From UBA6926 sp045562535 (GTDB taxonomy: Bacteria; Chloroflexota; Dehalococcoidia; UBA6926), in contig JBJKVP010000003.1 of NCBI GenBank assembly GCA_045562535.1, positions 321,774 through 385,773 on the forward strand: a DNA stretch of 64,000 bases, written 5' to 3'. A model generated the notes under the pieces. That model was not told the origin of the DNA. It saw only the letters and a program-made list of their open reading frames with translations, and did not search any database. The translations under genes were made by a program, and so were the position numbers. Below, piece after piece: positions 18,009-26,379 of this stretch (position 1 is the stretch's first letter; the number at the start of each line of letters is the position of its first letter).

Positions 18009-19226
18009 ATGGATTTTCAACTAACGAAAGAAGCGCAAGCGATAAGAGACGAAGCACGTGATTTCGTCCGTAAAGAATGGAAAAATCCAGGCCACGATTT
18101 AACCGGAGGCCTTGCAGCATGGCATGGCGACGAAGATAACAGGCATGCCGGAGGCGAAATTGCGAAAGAATTTGCTAAGAAATTGGTGGACAAGGGTTGG
18201 TACACCATGCACTGGCCAAAGGAATTCGGTGGAGAAGAAGCATCCATTGAGAAACAACTAGCTTATAGGGAAGTTATGTCATATGAGGATGCACCAGCCT
18301 CTCTTGGAGGCGGTTTGGTTGCACCAGTATTGATGGTACACGGGGCAGATTGGATGAAACAAGAATTTCTTCCGAAGCTTGCTAGCGCCGACATTGAATT
18401 TTCGCAAGGGTTTAGTGAGCCTGACGCTGGATCAGACCTAGCTGGTTTGAAAACTCGTGCCGTAAGAGATGGCGATGATTATGTAATAAACGGACAAAAG
18501 ATATGGGGCACTTATAGGAACGACTGGATTCACATCCTTGTCCGAACGGATTCCGATGCCCCCAAACATCGTGGCATCACCTACCTTCTCGCAAGATTGA
18601 AAGATGAGAATGGGGATTATATGCCAGGTATTACCGTTAGAGGAATTCCTGACGGCACAGGTAACCATAGATGGGACGAGCTATTTATGGAAAACTGGCG
18701 AGTACCAGCACAGAGCATAATAGGAGAAGAAAATCGGGGTTGGTATGCGGCTATGACCACGCTGAGTTTTGAAAGATCGAACATAGGACGCCCCGCGCAA
18801 CTACTGCGGACTTTAGAAGACACTATAGATTGGTTTGAAGCAAACTCCAAAAAAGGAACAGAAGATACGTTAGCTCGAGCTGAAATTAGAAATAGGCTAG
18901 CGAGCTGGCGAGTAGAAGTTGAAATGCTTCGCATGCTTTGTTACCGAGTTGGATGGATGCAGTCTCAAGGACTTGTTCCTCAAAGGGAGTCGTCCATGGT
19001 TAAAGCAACAGGGGACGAACTTTTCCAGAGAATCTACCGCGGCATAGCACAAATCATGGGCGGATACGGAAATTTATTGCCCACCAACGGCCCCAATTAC
19101 AAACTACCTGTTAATGATTTCCTTCCAGCCCGTGGTTGGCAAAGCATAGGTACGAGCATTGGTGGTGGAACAAGAGAAATACAAAAAAATATTATAGCGC
19201 AAAGAGGATTAGGCTTGCCAAGATAG
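18009..19226 (+). CDS. Acyl-CoA dehydrogenase, alpha-type paralog 6 (GTREIQK C-terminus)
   Basis: A 405-residue acyl-CoA dehydrogenase with FSEPDAGSDLAGLKTRA, Glu255 in SFERSN and the tail GGTREIQKNIIAQRGLGLPR, where Ser-Glu is replaced by Arg-Glu. It is most similar to the preceding gene. It is followed 82 bp later by the shorter beta-type dehydrogenase, which makes these two the best candidate alpha-beta pair in the cluster. Confidence 0.93.
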   Translation: MDFQLTKEAQAIRDEARDFVRKEWKNPGHDLTGGLAAWHGDEDNRHAGGEIAKEFAKKLVDKGWYTMHWPKEFGGEEASIEKQLAYREVMSYEDAPASLGGGLVAPVLMVHGADWMKQEFLPKLASADIEFSQGFSEPDAGSDLAGLKTRAVRDGDDYVINGQKIWGTYRNDWIHILVRTDSDAPKHRGITYLLARLKDENGDYMPGITVRGIPDGTGNHRWDELFMENWRVPAQSIIGEENRGWYAAMTTLSFERSNIGRPAQLLRTLEDTIDWFEANSKKGTEDTLARAEIRNRLASWRVEVEMLRMLCYRVGWMQSQGLVPQRESSMVKATGDELFQRIYRGIAQIMGGYGNLLPTNGPNYKLPVNDFLPARGWQSIGTSIGGGTREIQKNIIAQRGLGLPR

Positions 19227-19308
19227 TATCTAGGTATGCTACTAAATGATTACAAAAAATTATAATTAAGTTAAATCAAGTAAAACAATAGTTTGAGGAG
19301 GTAGGGTA

Positions 19309-20442
19309 ATGGATCTGGGACTAACTGAAGACCAAGAAATGTTAAGGTCAATGGCTCGAGAGTTTATCGAGGCAGAAGCACCTAGAACATATGTAAGGGA
19401 TATGGAAGAGGATGACCGAGGGATAACCACGGATCTTTGGCAAAAAATTGCCCAAGTAGGTTGGTTAGGGCTGATCGTGCCAGAAGAGCACGGTGGAACA
19501 GGCCAAAGCCTAGTCGACCTGGGAATTTTGATGGAAGAAGTTGGGCATGGTGTATTACCTGGGCCGTTCTTTAACACAGCACTTGTAACCGTCGGGATCC
19601 TAGATTCTGGTACTGATGCACAAAAAGCAGAATACCTACCAAAAATCGCAAATGGTGACATCATAGCGTCCCAAGCTATTATGGAACCATACTCTCGATT
19701 GGATGCGGGAGGAATAAACCTTGAAGCTAAGAAGCAAGGGGAAAATTATGTGCTAAATGGTAGTAAATTATTCGTAGAAAATGCACATGTATCCGACCTT
19801 CTACTTGTTCCAGTAAGAACAAGTAAGGCTGGCAAAAATGCAGAAAAAGGTATTACTTTACTACTTGTTGATACCAATAGTGATGGTATTAAAGTAGATA
19901 AACTCAAGACTATCGCAACTGATAACCAATGCGAAGTAACGTTTAAAAATGTAAAGGTATCAGTAGATAATGTCTTAGGGGAAGCCAATAATGGTTGGGA
20001 TACTCTTAAACTCCTCTTGCAAAAGGGAGCGTCCCTAAGATGCTGCCAAATGGTAGGAGCACTACAAGAAGTGTTAGATATGACCGTCGAATACGTAAAA
20101 AATAGAGTCCAGTTCGGCAGACCTATCGGAAGCTTCCAAGCTATTCAGCATTATTGCGCCAATATGGCAACAGATGTTGATGGATCAAGATTTATAACAT
20201 ATCAAGGACTATGGAGACTAGGCGAAGAACTTCCATCAGACCTTGAGGTTTCTGCTGCAAAAGCATGGGTCAGTGATTCTGCGCAAAGAGTAGCAGCAAC
20301 CGCTCACCAGTGTCACGGAGCTATCGGTTTCACACAAGAGCATGACTTACAACTCTTCACTCGACGATTGAAGGCTTGGGAAGTGTCCTTTGGAGATGGT
20401 GATTACCATAGAGAACGTGTAGCCCAAGCTATGGAAATATAA
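19309..20442 (+). CDS. Acyl-CoA dehydrogenase, beta-type (RxxFG-bearing) subunit
   Basis: A 377-residue acyl-CoA dehydrogenase of the shorter FadE-type. It carries the FAD-contact motif NRVQFGRPIGSFQAIQH and the C-terminal HQCHGAIGFTQEHDL block that the six longer copies lack. At the catalytic-Glu position of those copies (residues 240-245) it reads GASLR, with no Glu. This complementary loss is what alpha2-beta2 dehydrogenases of sterol side-chain breakdown show (family knowledge). GAGGAGG precedes the ATG. The gene ends the cluster and is followed by a strong terminator. Confidence 0.92.
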   Translation: MDLGLTEDQEMLRSMAREFIEAEAPRTYVRDMEEDDRGITTDLWQKIAQVGWLGLIVPEEHGGTGQSLVDLGILMEEVGHGVLPGPFFNTALVTVGILDSGTDAQKAEYLPKIANGDIIASQAIMEPYSRLDAGGINLEAKKQGENYVLNGSKLFVENAHVSDLLLVPVRTSKAGKNAEKGITLLLVDTNSDGIKVDKLKTIATDNQCEVTFKNVKVSVDNVLGEANNGWDTLKLLLQKGASLRCCQMVGALQEVLDMTVEYVKNRVQFGRPIGSFQAIQHYCANMATDVDGSRFITYQGLWRLGEELPSDLEVSAAKAWVSDSAQRVAATAHQCHGAIGFTQEHDLQLFTRRLKAWEVSFGDGDYHRERVAQAMEI

Positions 20443-20465
20443 ACCTTTTCAAAATAGCAATAAAT

Positions 20466-20498
20466 AAAAGAAGGCTCCTGTAATGGGAGCCTTCTTTT
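20466..20498. terminator. Bidirectional Rho-independent terminator
   Basis: AAAAGAAGGCTCC and GGAGCCTTCTTTT form a perfect 13-bp stem around a 7-base loop. An A-run on one side and a T-run on the other let it work for both strands. It separates the end of the dehydrogenase cluster (+) from the end of the convergent phosphatase gene (-). Confidence 0.93.
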
Positions 20499-20499
20499 A

Positions 20500-21294
20500 T
20501 TACCAGAATTTACACTGGTTAACGAGTACTCTGTTACCAGCTAGAAATCTTTCGGTTTCCAAATTCGCAGTTTCGAATTCAGGCGCAACACAGACTAGAT
20601 CTGCTTTCGATTCTTTTATGAAAAGTAACCCAGCAGCAACGTCCCATGGTTTTAACTCTAAATGCATATATAAATCAAACCAACCGGCAGCAACGTAAGC
20701 TAGCCCCAAGGCTGCAGACCCCATAATCCTGATACGATGTACAGGCAAAATACCTAAGGCTATCTCTAAAGTTTTTTGTACTAATTCTTCGTTTGGCCCC
20801 ATGTCTAAACCGATTGTCGCGCGATCAAATTGTTCAGCGGGTGAAAAGCTCATATTTTTACCGTTAAAAGTAAACCCTTTGCCCTTCTCGGCAAAAAATA
20901 AGTGGTCTCTCAATGGATCAAGAGTTCCGCCAATAATAGGCTCCCCTAAATAAGTGAGCGCCAGTGTAGTAGCTACGTTAGGGATTCCTTTAGCAAAATT
21001 AGCGGTTCCATCAATTGGATCCAACACCCATCTAAACGGAGAATCAAAATTGACTGCACCTAGCTCTTCCCCCAAAAAACCATAATCTGGAAATTCTGTA
21101 AGAAGAAATTCCTTAACGGATTTCTCAACTGCAAAATCAATGTCTGTGACAACATCTCGACGCCCTTTAAATGATACTTTAGGTTCCGCTAAACGAAACG
21201 CTGTCTCTAATTTTTCTCCAGCTATCGATAAGGCCTCTCTGGCAACTATTGCGGGGCTTTTGCCATTTTTCGACTGATAATCGTCTAAATCCAA
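20500..21294 (-). CDS. Inositol monophosphatase family protein
   Basis: A 264-residue Mg2+/Li+-sensitive phosphatase of the IMPase/SuhB/CysQ family. It shows the metal-binding GEELGA, the signature WVLDPIDGTANFAKGIP, and PWDVAAG near the C-terminus. Family members hydrolyse inositol-1-phosphate, histidinol-phosphate or PAP; the sequence does not decide which. The start is a TTG with AGGA upstream. It lies 12 bp after trpS and probably shares its mRNA. Confidence 0.92.
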   Translation of the reverse strand: MDLDDYQSKNGKSPAIVAREALSIAGEKLETAFRLAEPKVSFKGRRDVVTDIDFAVEKSVKEFLLTEFPDYGFLGEELGAVNFDSPFRWVLDPIDGTANFAKGIPNVATTLALTYLGEPIIGGTLDPLRDHLFFAEKGKGFTFNGKNMSFSPAEQFDRATIGLDMGPNEELVQKTLEIALGILPVHRIRIMGSAALGLAYVAAGWFDLYMHLELKPWDVAAGLLFIKESKADLVCVAPEFETANLETERFLAGNRVLVNQCKFW

Positions 21295-21306
21295 TCTAAA
21301 ATCCTG

Positions 21307-22317
21307 TCATTTTATGAACCCGATTGCTTCTCTAACTTCTTCCATGGTAGCTATAGCGATAGCTTTAGCCTTTTCATTTCCTTCTCTCAAAGCTTCATCA
21401 ACAATATTAGGTTTGTTCTCTAGTTCACGGCGTTTTTCTCTAAAAGGCTCTAACGTCTCATTTATCGATTTCGCAAGTAAATCCTTGTCTTCAACACACC
21501 CAATGGTTGCATTAGTACAAGCTTCATGGACTTCTAATTGAATTTCTTCAGAAGAAAATAGTTGATGTAACGCGTAAACATTGCATACCCACGGCCGCCC
21601 CGGGTCTGTCCTGCGCGCCCTTTGTGGATCAGTCACCATGTTCTTTACTCGCGCTCTAGTTTCTTCAGGGGTGGCAGCCAACTCAATATGGTTATCTAGA
21701 CTTTTACTCATCTTATTCTGTCCGTCAGTGCCAATTATTGAAGGGCTTTTTGAAAGAAGTGCCTCTGGTTCTGGAAATATCTCACCAAATTCTCCATTAA
21801 ACCGTCTTACAATTTCACGTGACAGCTCAACATGAGGAACTTGATCACGCCCAACAGGAACAGTATCAGCTTTATAAATTATAATATCTGCGGTTTGAAG
21901 AACAGGATAACCAACAAGTCCATAATTCATCGCCTCTCCGTTAGCTCTTAGCTGCTCTTTAAAGGAAGGAACCCTTTGTAGCCATCCCATCGGAGTTATC
22001 ATGCTCAAATAAGTATGTAATTCAGTTACTTCTGGAACCTGAGATTGAACAAAGAGAACACTCTTTTCTGGGTCCAGCCCAGCCGCTAGCCAGTCCAATA
22101 CCATCTCTCTTGTGTTTAATTCAATATTCTTAGTATCTTCTAGTGTTGTCATCGCGTGGATATCAGCTACAAAATAAAAGCACTGGTACGACTCCTGCAA
22201 GCTCACCCAATTTTTTAGAGCACCAAAATAGTTCCCTATGTGCTGGCGACCTGTAGGTCTCGCACCTGAGAGAATTCTCCCCTTCATTCCTTCTAATTCT
22301 GGTTGGTTACTAGACAT
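21307..22317 (-). CDS. trpS: Tryptophan--tRNA ligase
   Basis: A class I synthetase of 336 residues that charges tRNA-Trp. The HIGH-type motif is present as TGRQHIGNYFGAL, and the KMSKS loop as NKMSKSLDNH. The AxxDI substrate-pocket region and the VPVGRDQVPHVELSREI block are typical of bacterial TrpRS. A second possible start (MKGRILSGARPTG) lies 10 codons in. It heads a two-gene run with the IMPase-like gene. Confidence 0.97.
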   Translation of the reverse strand: MSSNQPELEGMKGRILSGARPTGRQHIGNYFGALKNWVSLQESYQCFYFVADIHAMTTLEDTKNIELNTREMVLDWLAAGLDPEKSVLFVQSQVPEVTELHTYLSMITPMGWLQRVPSFKEQLRANGEAMNYGLVGYPVLQTADIIIYKADTVPVGRDQVPHVELSREIVRRFNGEFGEIFPEPEALLSKSPSIIGTDGQNKMSKSLDNHIELAATPEETRARVKNMVTDPQRARRTDPGRPWVCNVYALHQLFSSEEIQLEVHEACTNATIGCVEDKDLLAKSINETLEPFREKRRELENKPNIVDEALREGNEKAKAIAIATMEEVREAIGFIK

Positions 22318-22489
22318 ATTATTCGATTACTCCAAAATAATTAATCATTACACTGACTCAAGCCGATAGACTTACTCTAAGGGTATAGCCTTTATGATTG
22401 AATAAACACACTGTTTTTATTAATTCATATATTATGAACCCATACTTATGACGAGATTCACGCACTTTTCTAACTCAAATCTTTCTTAA

Positions 22490-22565
22490 GCCAGCGTAGC
22501 TCAGGTGGAAGAGCAGCTGTTTCGTAAACAGCAGGTCGGCGGTTCAAGTCCGCCCGCTGGCTCCA
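22490..22565 (+). tRNA. tRNA-Thr (anticodon CGT)
   Basis: A 76-nt cloverleaf: acceptor GCCAGCG pairs with CGCTGGC, the D-arm has AGCTCAGGTGGAAGAGC, the anticodon stem GCTGT/ACAGC encloses loop TTCGTAA (anticodon CGT, codon ACG), and the T-arm is GGCGG-TTCAAGT-CCGCC. The 3' CCA is encoded. The rest of the 22318-22781 region around it (about 170 bp upstream, 215 bp downstream) shows no other gene that I can support. Confidence 0.97.
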
Positions 22566-22781
22566 AAATGATTCATTTCCTCCCCTGGAATACTCAGCCT
22601 ATCGGTTTATATCTAACAAGTACTTGGTACGTAAACAAATAATTAAACCGAAATTCAGATTTTTAATTACAGAACCTATGATAGGCGAGATGTCAGTAAA
22701 AGCAAGGCTATAACATACTAGCTAACTTGTAGATTATATTTAAAGCCTCTCACAATATTCATAGAAAAATCTTTTTTGAAA

Positions 22782-23588
22782 TTAACTAAATTTATTGCTC
22801 TGTGTAACATAAGCACAATTCATACAAGAAGGGTTTGATTTTGGTATCTGCGTAGAATTTAATACTTCTAACATCTCTCTAAGTTTAGGTTCGATCCAAG
22901 ATACATCAACCTTGTAAGGAACTAGAGTTTCAGTAAACTGCATAATCCCATTGAAATCTAATGCCGCCCTATTGGCGTTGCACACATAAAAGTAGCTAGT
23001 ACTAGAAATTTCGAACCCCATTTTTTCAAAAATGTAAGCATATATGTCCATTTGTATCTTATAATTTTGATGGTATGTACCAGCTAGGTATCTGTCTATT
23101 TCAACACTGTATTTAGTTGCTTGAGATTTATAATCAACAATAACTAATTGATCACTGTCTAAGTCAATACAAACCTCATCAATGCCTCCAAAAAGTTCGA
23201 TGCTCGTATCAAATATCTGTGTTGAAATTCCGTGACGCATTGAGTCACGCCATTTATCAATATCAGGATGCTGAAATGGAATAATATGTTCTAAGTTATT
23301 TTGAAGAAATATTCTGTGTGGCTCTTTTAATTCCCTAGACTCATCAAATTCCTTTTTTAACAAAACATCTGTAGTTTCATTAAGTGACCATCCAGGTAGG
23401 TCAGGGAAAACTATTCCTAAAACTCGATCAGAGTAGAAACATTTTTGGCACGCCAAAAAATCACTAAATTTGGTCCTACTAATTTTAAAAGGTTCTTTTT
23501 GTTTCGGCGAATAGATAGAAGATTTGCGAGTTCTTAATCCTTTCGCATCTACAAATTGCCCTTTTGAATTACGCTTTAGACTAATCAT
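22782..23588 (-). CDS. PD-(D/E)XK nuclease, Cas4/RecB-like
   Basis: A 268-residue protein with the RecB-family nuclease core: ELFGGIDEVCIDL then QLVIVDYKSQ (Asp ... Asp-x-Lys) and a QMDIYAYIFEKMGF helix. C47 and C50 near the N-terminus and a CxxC close to the C-terminus could hold an iron-sulfur cluster, as in Cas4 and AddB nucleases. The ATG at 23588 is preferred because GGAAGG precedes it. No cas gene or CRISPR repeat is nearby, so it is a stand-alone repair or defence nuclease. It lies about 200 bp from tRNA-Thr. Confidence 0.75.
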   Translation of the reverse strand: MISLKRNSKGQFVDAKGLRTRKSSIYSPKQKEPFKISRTKFSDFLACQKCFYSDRVLGIVFPDLPGWSLNETTDVLLKKEFDESRELKEPHRIFLQNNLEHIIPFQHPDIDKWRDSMRHGISTQIFDTSIELFGGIDEVCIDLDSDQLVIVDYKSQATKYSVEIDRYLAGTYHQNYKIQMDIYAYIFEKMGFEISSTSYFYVCNANRAALDFNGIMQFTETLVPYKVDVSWIEPKLREMLEVLNSTQIPKSNPSCMNCAYVTQSNKFS

Positions 23589-23697
23589 AATCAAACCTTC
23601 CAATTAGGTATTAATGAACTAAACGTTCCTCGGACTTAGTATAAATTGTTCATTCGTTGATAGTAGTTATCAATTAATCTAGCCCAGCAAGACTTAT

Positions 23698-24492
23698 TCA
23701 TATCGTATTACCATCTGACAGTGAAGAAGTCTTTAAGGCAGAATATGGAGATTCACCCTTTTCTACTAACCTGTTCCATTCCACCGCGTTAATAGTTAAG
23801 CCAGTAATATCAGAAGCTTCGCTAGTACAAAGCCATGCGATACACCGAGCAGCATTCTCGGGGCCCACTTCGTAACTTCCAGCATTTTTCTCTTTATCCA
23901 AAATAGGAAAACTGGCGGTTGCAACTCTTCCTGGCTGAATTGCATTAGCCGTAATCCCGAACCTAGCTCCCTCTAATGCTACAGTTCTAGTAAATCCTTC
24001 TACTGCGGATTTTGATGCTCCGTAGGCGCCACCACCTCGAATACCTGTCCAAGCTCCACCTCCAGAAAAATTAATAACTCTTCCTTTTTTTAGATCTATC
24101 ATGCCAGGCAAAATATACTTAACACACAGAAAAGTGCCCAACAGATTGATATTAATAACTTCCGAAAATTCTTTAAATTCGACATTTTGGATAAAGCCAA
24201 CAGGCCCTCGTATCCCTGCGTTGTTGACTAAAATTTCAGGAGTTCCAAAAGCATCTTCTGTTAATTTAACTAATTGCTTTACATCTTGTTCATTAGAGAT
24301 GTCTAATGAGGCTCCAAGAGCTTGCCCTCCTAAATCGCTTATCTGTTCAACTACAGATTGCACTTGTTCTTGAGTACGAGATGTTACGACTACCTTTGCT
24401 CCGTTTTTTGCTAGTTCTAAAGAGATTTCCCTACCTATACCGCGTCCACCTCCGGTCACGATAGCAACTTGGTCCTCTAAATTTAAATCCAT
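23698..24492 (-). CDS. Short-chain dehydrogenase/reductase
   Basis: A 264-residue NAD(P)-dependent SDR. The Rossmann motif TGGGRGIG, the NNAG motif (LVNNAGIRGP) and the active-site YGASK are present, with a glycine-rich SGGGAWTGIRGGG loop before the Tyr. The ATG at 24492 has a strong GGAGGAG Shine-Dalgarno; the longer open frame upstream overlaps the divergent methyltransferase and is not used. The substrate is unknown. Confidence 0.92.
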   Translation of the reverse strand: MDLNLEDQVAIVTGGGRGIGREISLELAKNGAKVVVTSRTQEQVQSVVEQISDLGGQALGASLDISNEQDVKQLVKLTEDAFGTPEILVNNAGIRGPVGFIQNVEFKEFSEVININLLGTFLCVKYILPGMIDLKKGRVINFSGGGAWTGIRGGGAYGASKSAVEGFTRTVALEGARFGITANAIQPGRVATASFPILDKEKNAGSYEVGPENAARCIAWLCTSEASDITGLTINAVEWNRLVEKGESPYSALKTSSLSDGNTI

Positions 24493-24635
24493 GTCACTCC
24501 TCCAAATCGAATTGCATAGATTAATGATATTACGTCCACTGCAGTATCTTACGAGCCTAATAAATACGCAATATACTAGGTCTAATAGAGTTATATAATA
24601 ATTATGAGAAGAAGAAAAATAGATCTGAGATAACA

Positions 24636-25133
24636 ATGAACAGTATTCACGTAGTTTTATGTTCACCCAGGATCCCACAAAACACTGGTAACATCATCCG
24701 ACTCTGTGCAAATACGGGTGCAGAACTACATTTGGTACATCCTTTAGGGTTTGACATGGGAAGTTCAAATCTTAAAAGGGCTTCCCTAGACTATACGGAT
24801 CTAACCACAATATGCGAGTATGCCTCTTTTAATGAATATAAAAAAAAATTCCCCGATCGTAGATTACTTGCTACAACTTCCTCAGGGAACGCCCTGTATT
24901 CGTCTATAGAATACACGACTAATGACTCAATCATTTTTGGATCAGAAGATACTGGATTATCAGCAGAAATCGTGAGCCTCTTCAAAGAAGATGAATTAAT
25001 AAAAATACCAATGCAACCATCTAATCGAAGTCTTAATTTATCCAATGCAGTAGCAATAGTTACGTACGAAGCTTGGAGGCAGTCTAATTTTATTGGCACG
25101 GATTCAAATGATATAACAAAACATTTTTCTTAA
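24636..25133 (+). CDS. trmL: tRNA (cytidine/uridine-34-2'-O)-methyltransferase, TrmL-like
   Basis: A 165-residue SPOUT methyltransferase of the TrmL/YibK type. Motif 1 is near the N-terminus (SPRIPQNTGNIIRLCANTGAELHLV), then IIFGSEDTGLS, then the knot motif IPMQPSNRSLNLSNAVAIV with SAM contacts. It methylates the ribose of the wobble base of tRNA-Leu isoacceptors using SAM (family knowledge). It is divergent from the SDR gene. Confidence 0.94.
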   Translation: MNSIHVVLCSPRIPQNTGNIIRLCANTGAELHLVHPLGFDMGSSNLKRASLDYTDLTTICEYASFNEYKKKFPDRRLLATTSSGNALYSSIEYTTNDSIIFGSEDTGLSAEIVSLFKEDELIKIPMQPSNRSLNLSNAVAIVTYEAWRQSNFIGTDSNDITKHFS

Positions 25134-25210
25134 AAGTACTATATTCAATGAGCATTATTTATGTGCTAACAAATTTGATGTACTATGCTAAGGAGAAGAG
25201 GTGAGATCCA

Positions 25211-26362
25211 ATGAGAGGTGCGACAGCTATCGTTGGCTATGCAGAAATGCCAACACGTAGGCAATACCCCGGACGAACTATGAACGGTTTGCTAGCAGAA
25301 GCATCACGTGACGCAATGGCTCACGCACGTATCCAAAAAGAAGAGATAGATGGTTTAGTTGTTGAAGGGGGAAGCGTTTACCCTACCTCTGTGGCTGAAT
25401 ATATGGGCTTATCACCAAATTTTATAACAGGTGTTAGCACCATGGGCGCTAGCGGAGCCACTGCGGTTGCAGTTGGCGCTATGGCAGTGCACTCGGGGCT
25501 TGCAAAAAACGTTTTGGTCACACTGGCAGGTCCAAGAGAAGCAGGATCAGCTTGGGGAAGCGCTCCTGAGCCCGGAATGCGGACAGAGTTCGAAAATCCT
25601 TATGGGCCTGCGGTGGCTGCAAATACAGGATATGCATTAATGTATACCCGACATATGCATGAGTACGGTACTACTCAGGAGCAACTAGCTAATATTGCTG
25701 TAAATCAAAGATTCAATTCGCTCGAAAACCCCAACGCCGTATTTAGCGGCCAGCCCATAGAATTAAAAGACGTTCTAGATTCTCGATACATTAACTACCC
25801 GATCAGACTCTTAGAATCTGTAATGCCGTGTGCGGGAGGTGCCGCAGTCATCATTACGTCTGCTGACAGAGCCACATCATTCCCAAATAAGCCTGTATAT
25901 ATCCTTGGAGCAGGTATCGCTTCAGATCCACTAACCACATGGCAGAGGGAACGTCTAACTTTATCTGCCGTATCTAGATCAGCGCCAATAGCATTAAATA
26001 TGTCTGGATACGGAGCACAAGACATAGAATTCGCTGAATTTTATGATTGATACACAATTTTAGAGGCAGTTTGCCTTGAAGATGCTGGGTTTGTTCCAAA
26101 AGGAGAGATAGGACCATTTTTTGCAGAAACAGACACAACTTACAAAGGTTCGTTTCCAATAAACACTGATGGGGGCCAACTATCGGGTGGTCAAGCGATG
26201 GATTCCGGAGGTTTCAGACATGTCATCGAAGCAGCACGGCAAATAATGGGAGATGGCGGACCCAGACAAGTTGCAAAGAACGATCTGTGTATGGTAAATG
26301 GTTGAGGAGGCACGGTAAGTAGCATGGCTACCCTAGTTCTCGGTTCTGAGAACACGTTATAA
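25211..26362 (+). CDS. Thiolase-like protein (SCP2/Ltp type) with two in-frame TGA codons
   Basis: One continuous frame encodes a 383-codon thiolase-superfamily protein interrupted only by TGA at codons 280 (26048-26050) and 365 (26303-26305). The first replaces the residue after FYD in FYD-x-YTI, often Cys in relatives; the second lies in VNG-x-GGTVSS. Downstream homology is complete (INTDGGQLSGG, EAARQIMGDGGPRQV). The thiolase nucleophile Cys is absent (STMGASG in place of CASG), as in Ltp-type aldolases that pair with DUF35 proteins. The DUF35 gene follows 17 bp later. It may be a pseudogene or a recoded (selenocysteine) gene; TGA is a normal stop elsewhere here. Without recoding the product ends at 26050. 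Confidence 0.8.
26063..26077 (+). promoter_or_regulatory. Hairpin just downstream of the first in-frame TGA
   Basis: GAGGCA and TGCCTT (one G-U pair) enclose the loop GTT, whose first base is 19 nt after the TGA. This distance and the G at the start of the loop fall within the loose consensus for bacterial SECIS elements. Short hairpins arise easily by chance, so this supports recoding only weakly. Confidence 0.25.
26319..26331 (+). promoter_or_regulatory. Hairpin just downstream of the second in-frame TGA
   Basis: GTAGC and GCTAC form a 5-bp stem around loop ATG, with the loop starting 19 nt after the second TGA, almost the same spacing as at the first site. The G is at the third loop position, not among the first two, so it fits the SECIS pattern less well. 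Confidence 0.2.
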
Positions 26363-26379
26363 TAAATAGGACAGCGATT

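Noticed and set aside
22490..22781. Attachment-site duplication of the tRNA-Thr 3' end marking an integrated element
   Set aside because: No second copy of the tRNA 3' end was found in the window, and no integrase gene is present.
24493..24678. N-terminal extension of the SDR at 23698-24492
   Set aside because: The extension overlaps the start of the divergent methyltransferase; a strong Shine-Dalgarno and the family start support 24492.
26048..26305. General reassignment of TGA to a sense codon in this genome
   Set aside because: Several clear genes end with TGA (for example, at 4291-4293 and 29100-29102), and Trp is coded by TGG throughout.
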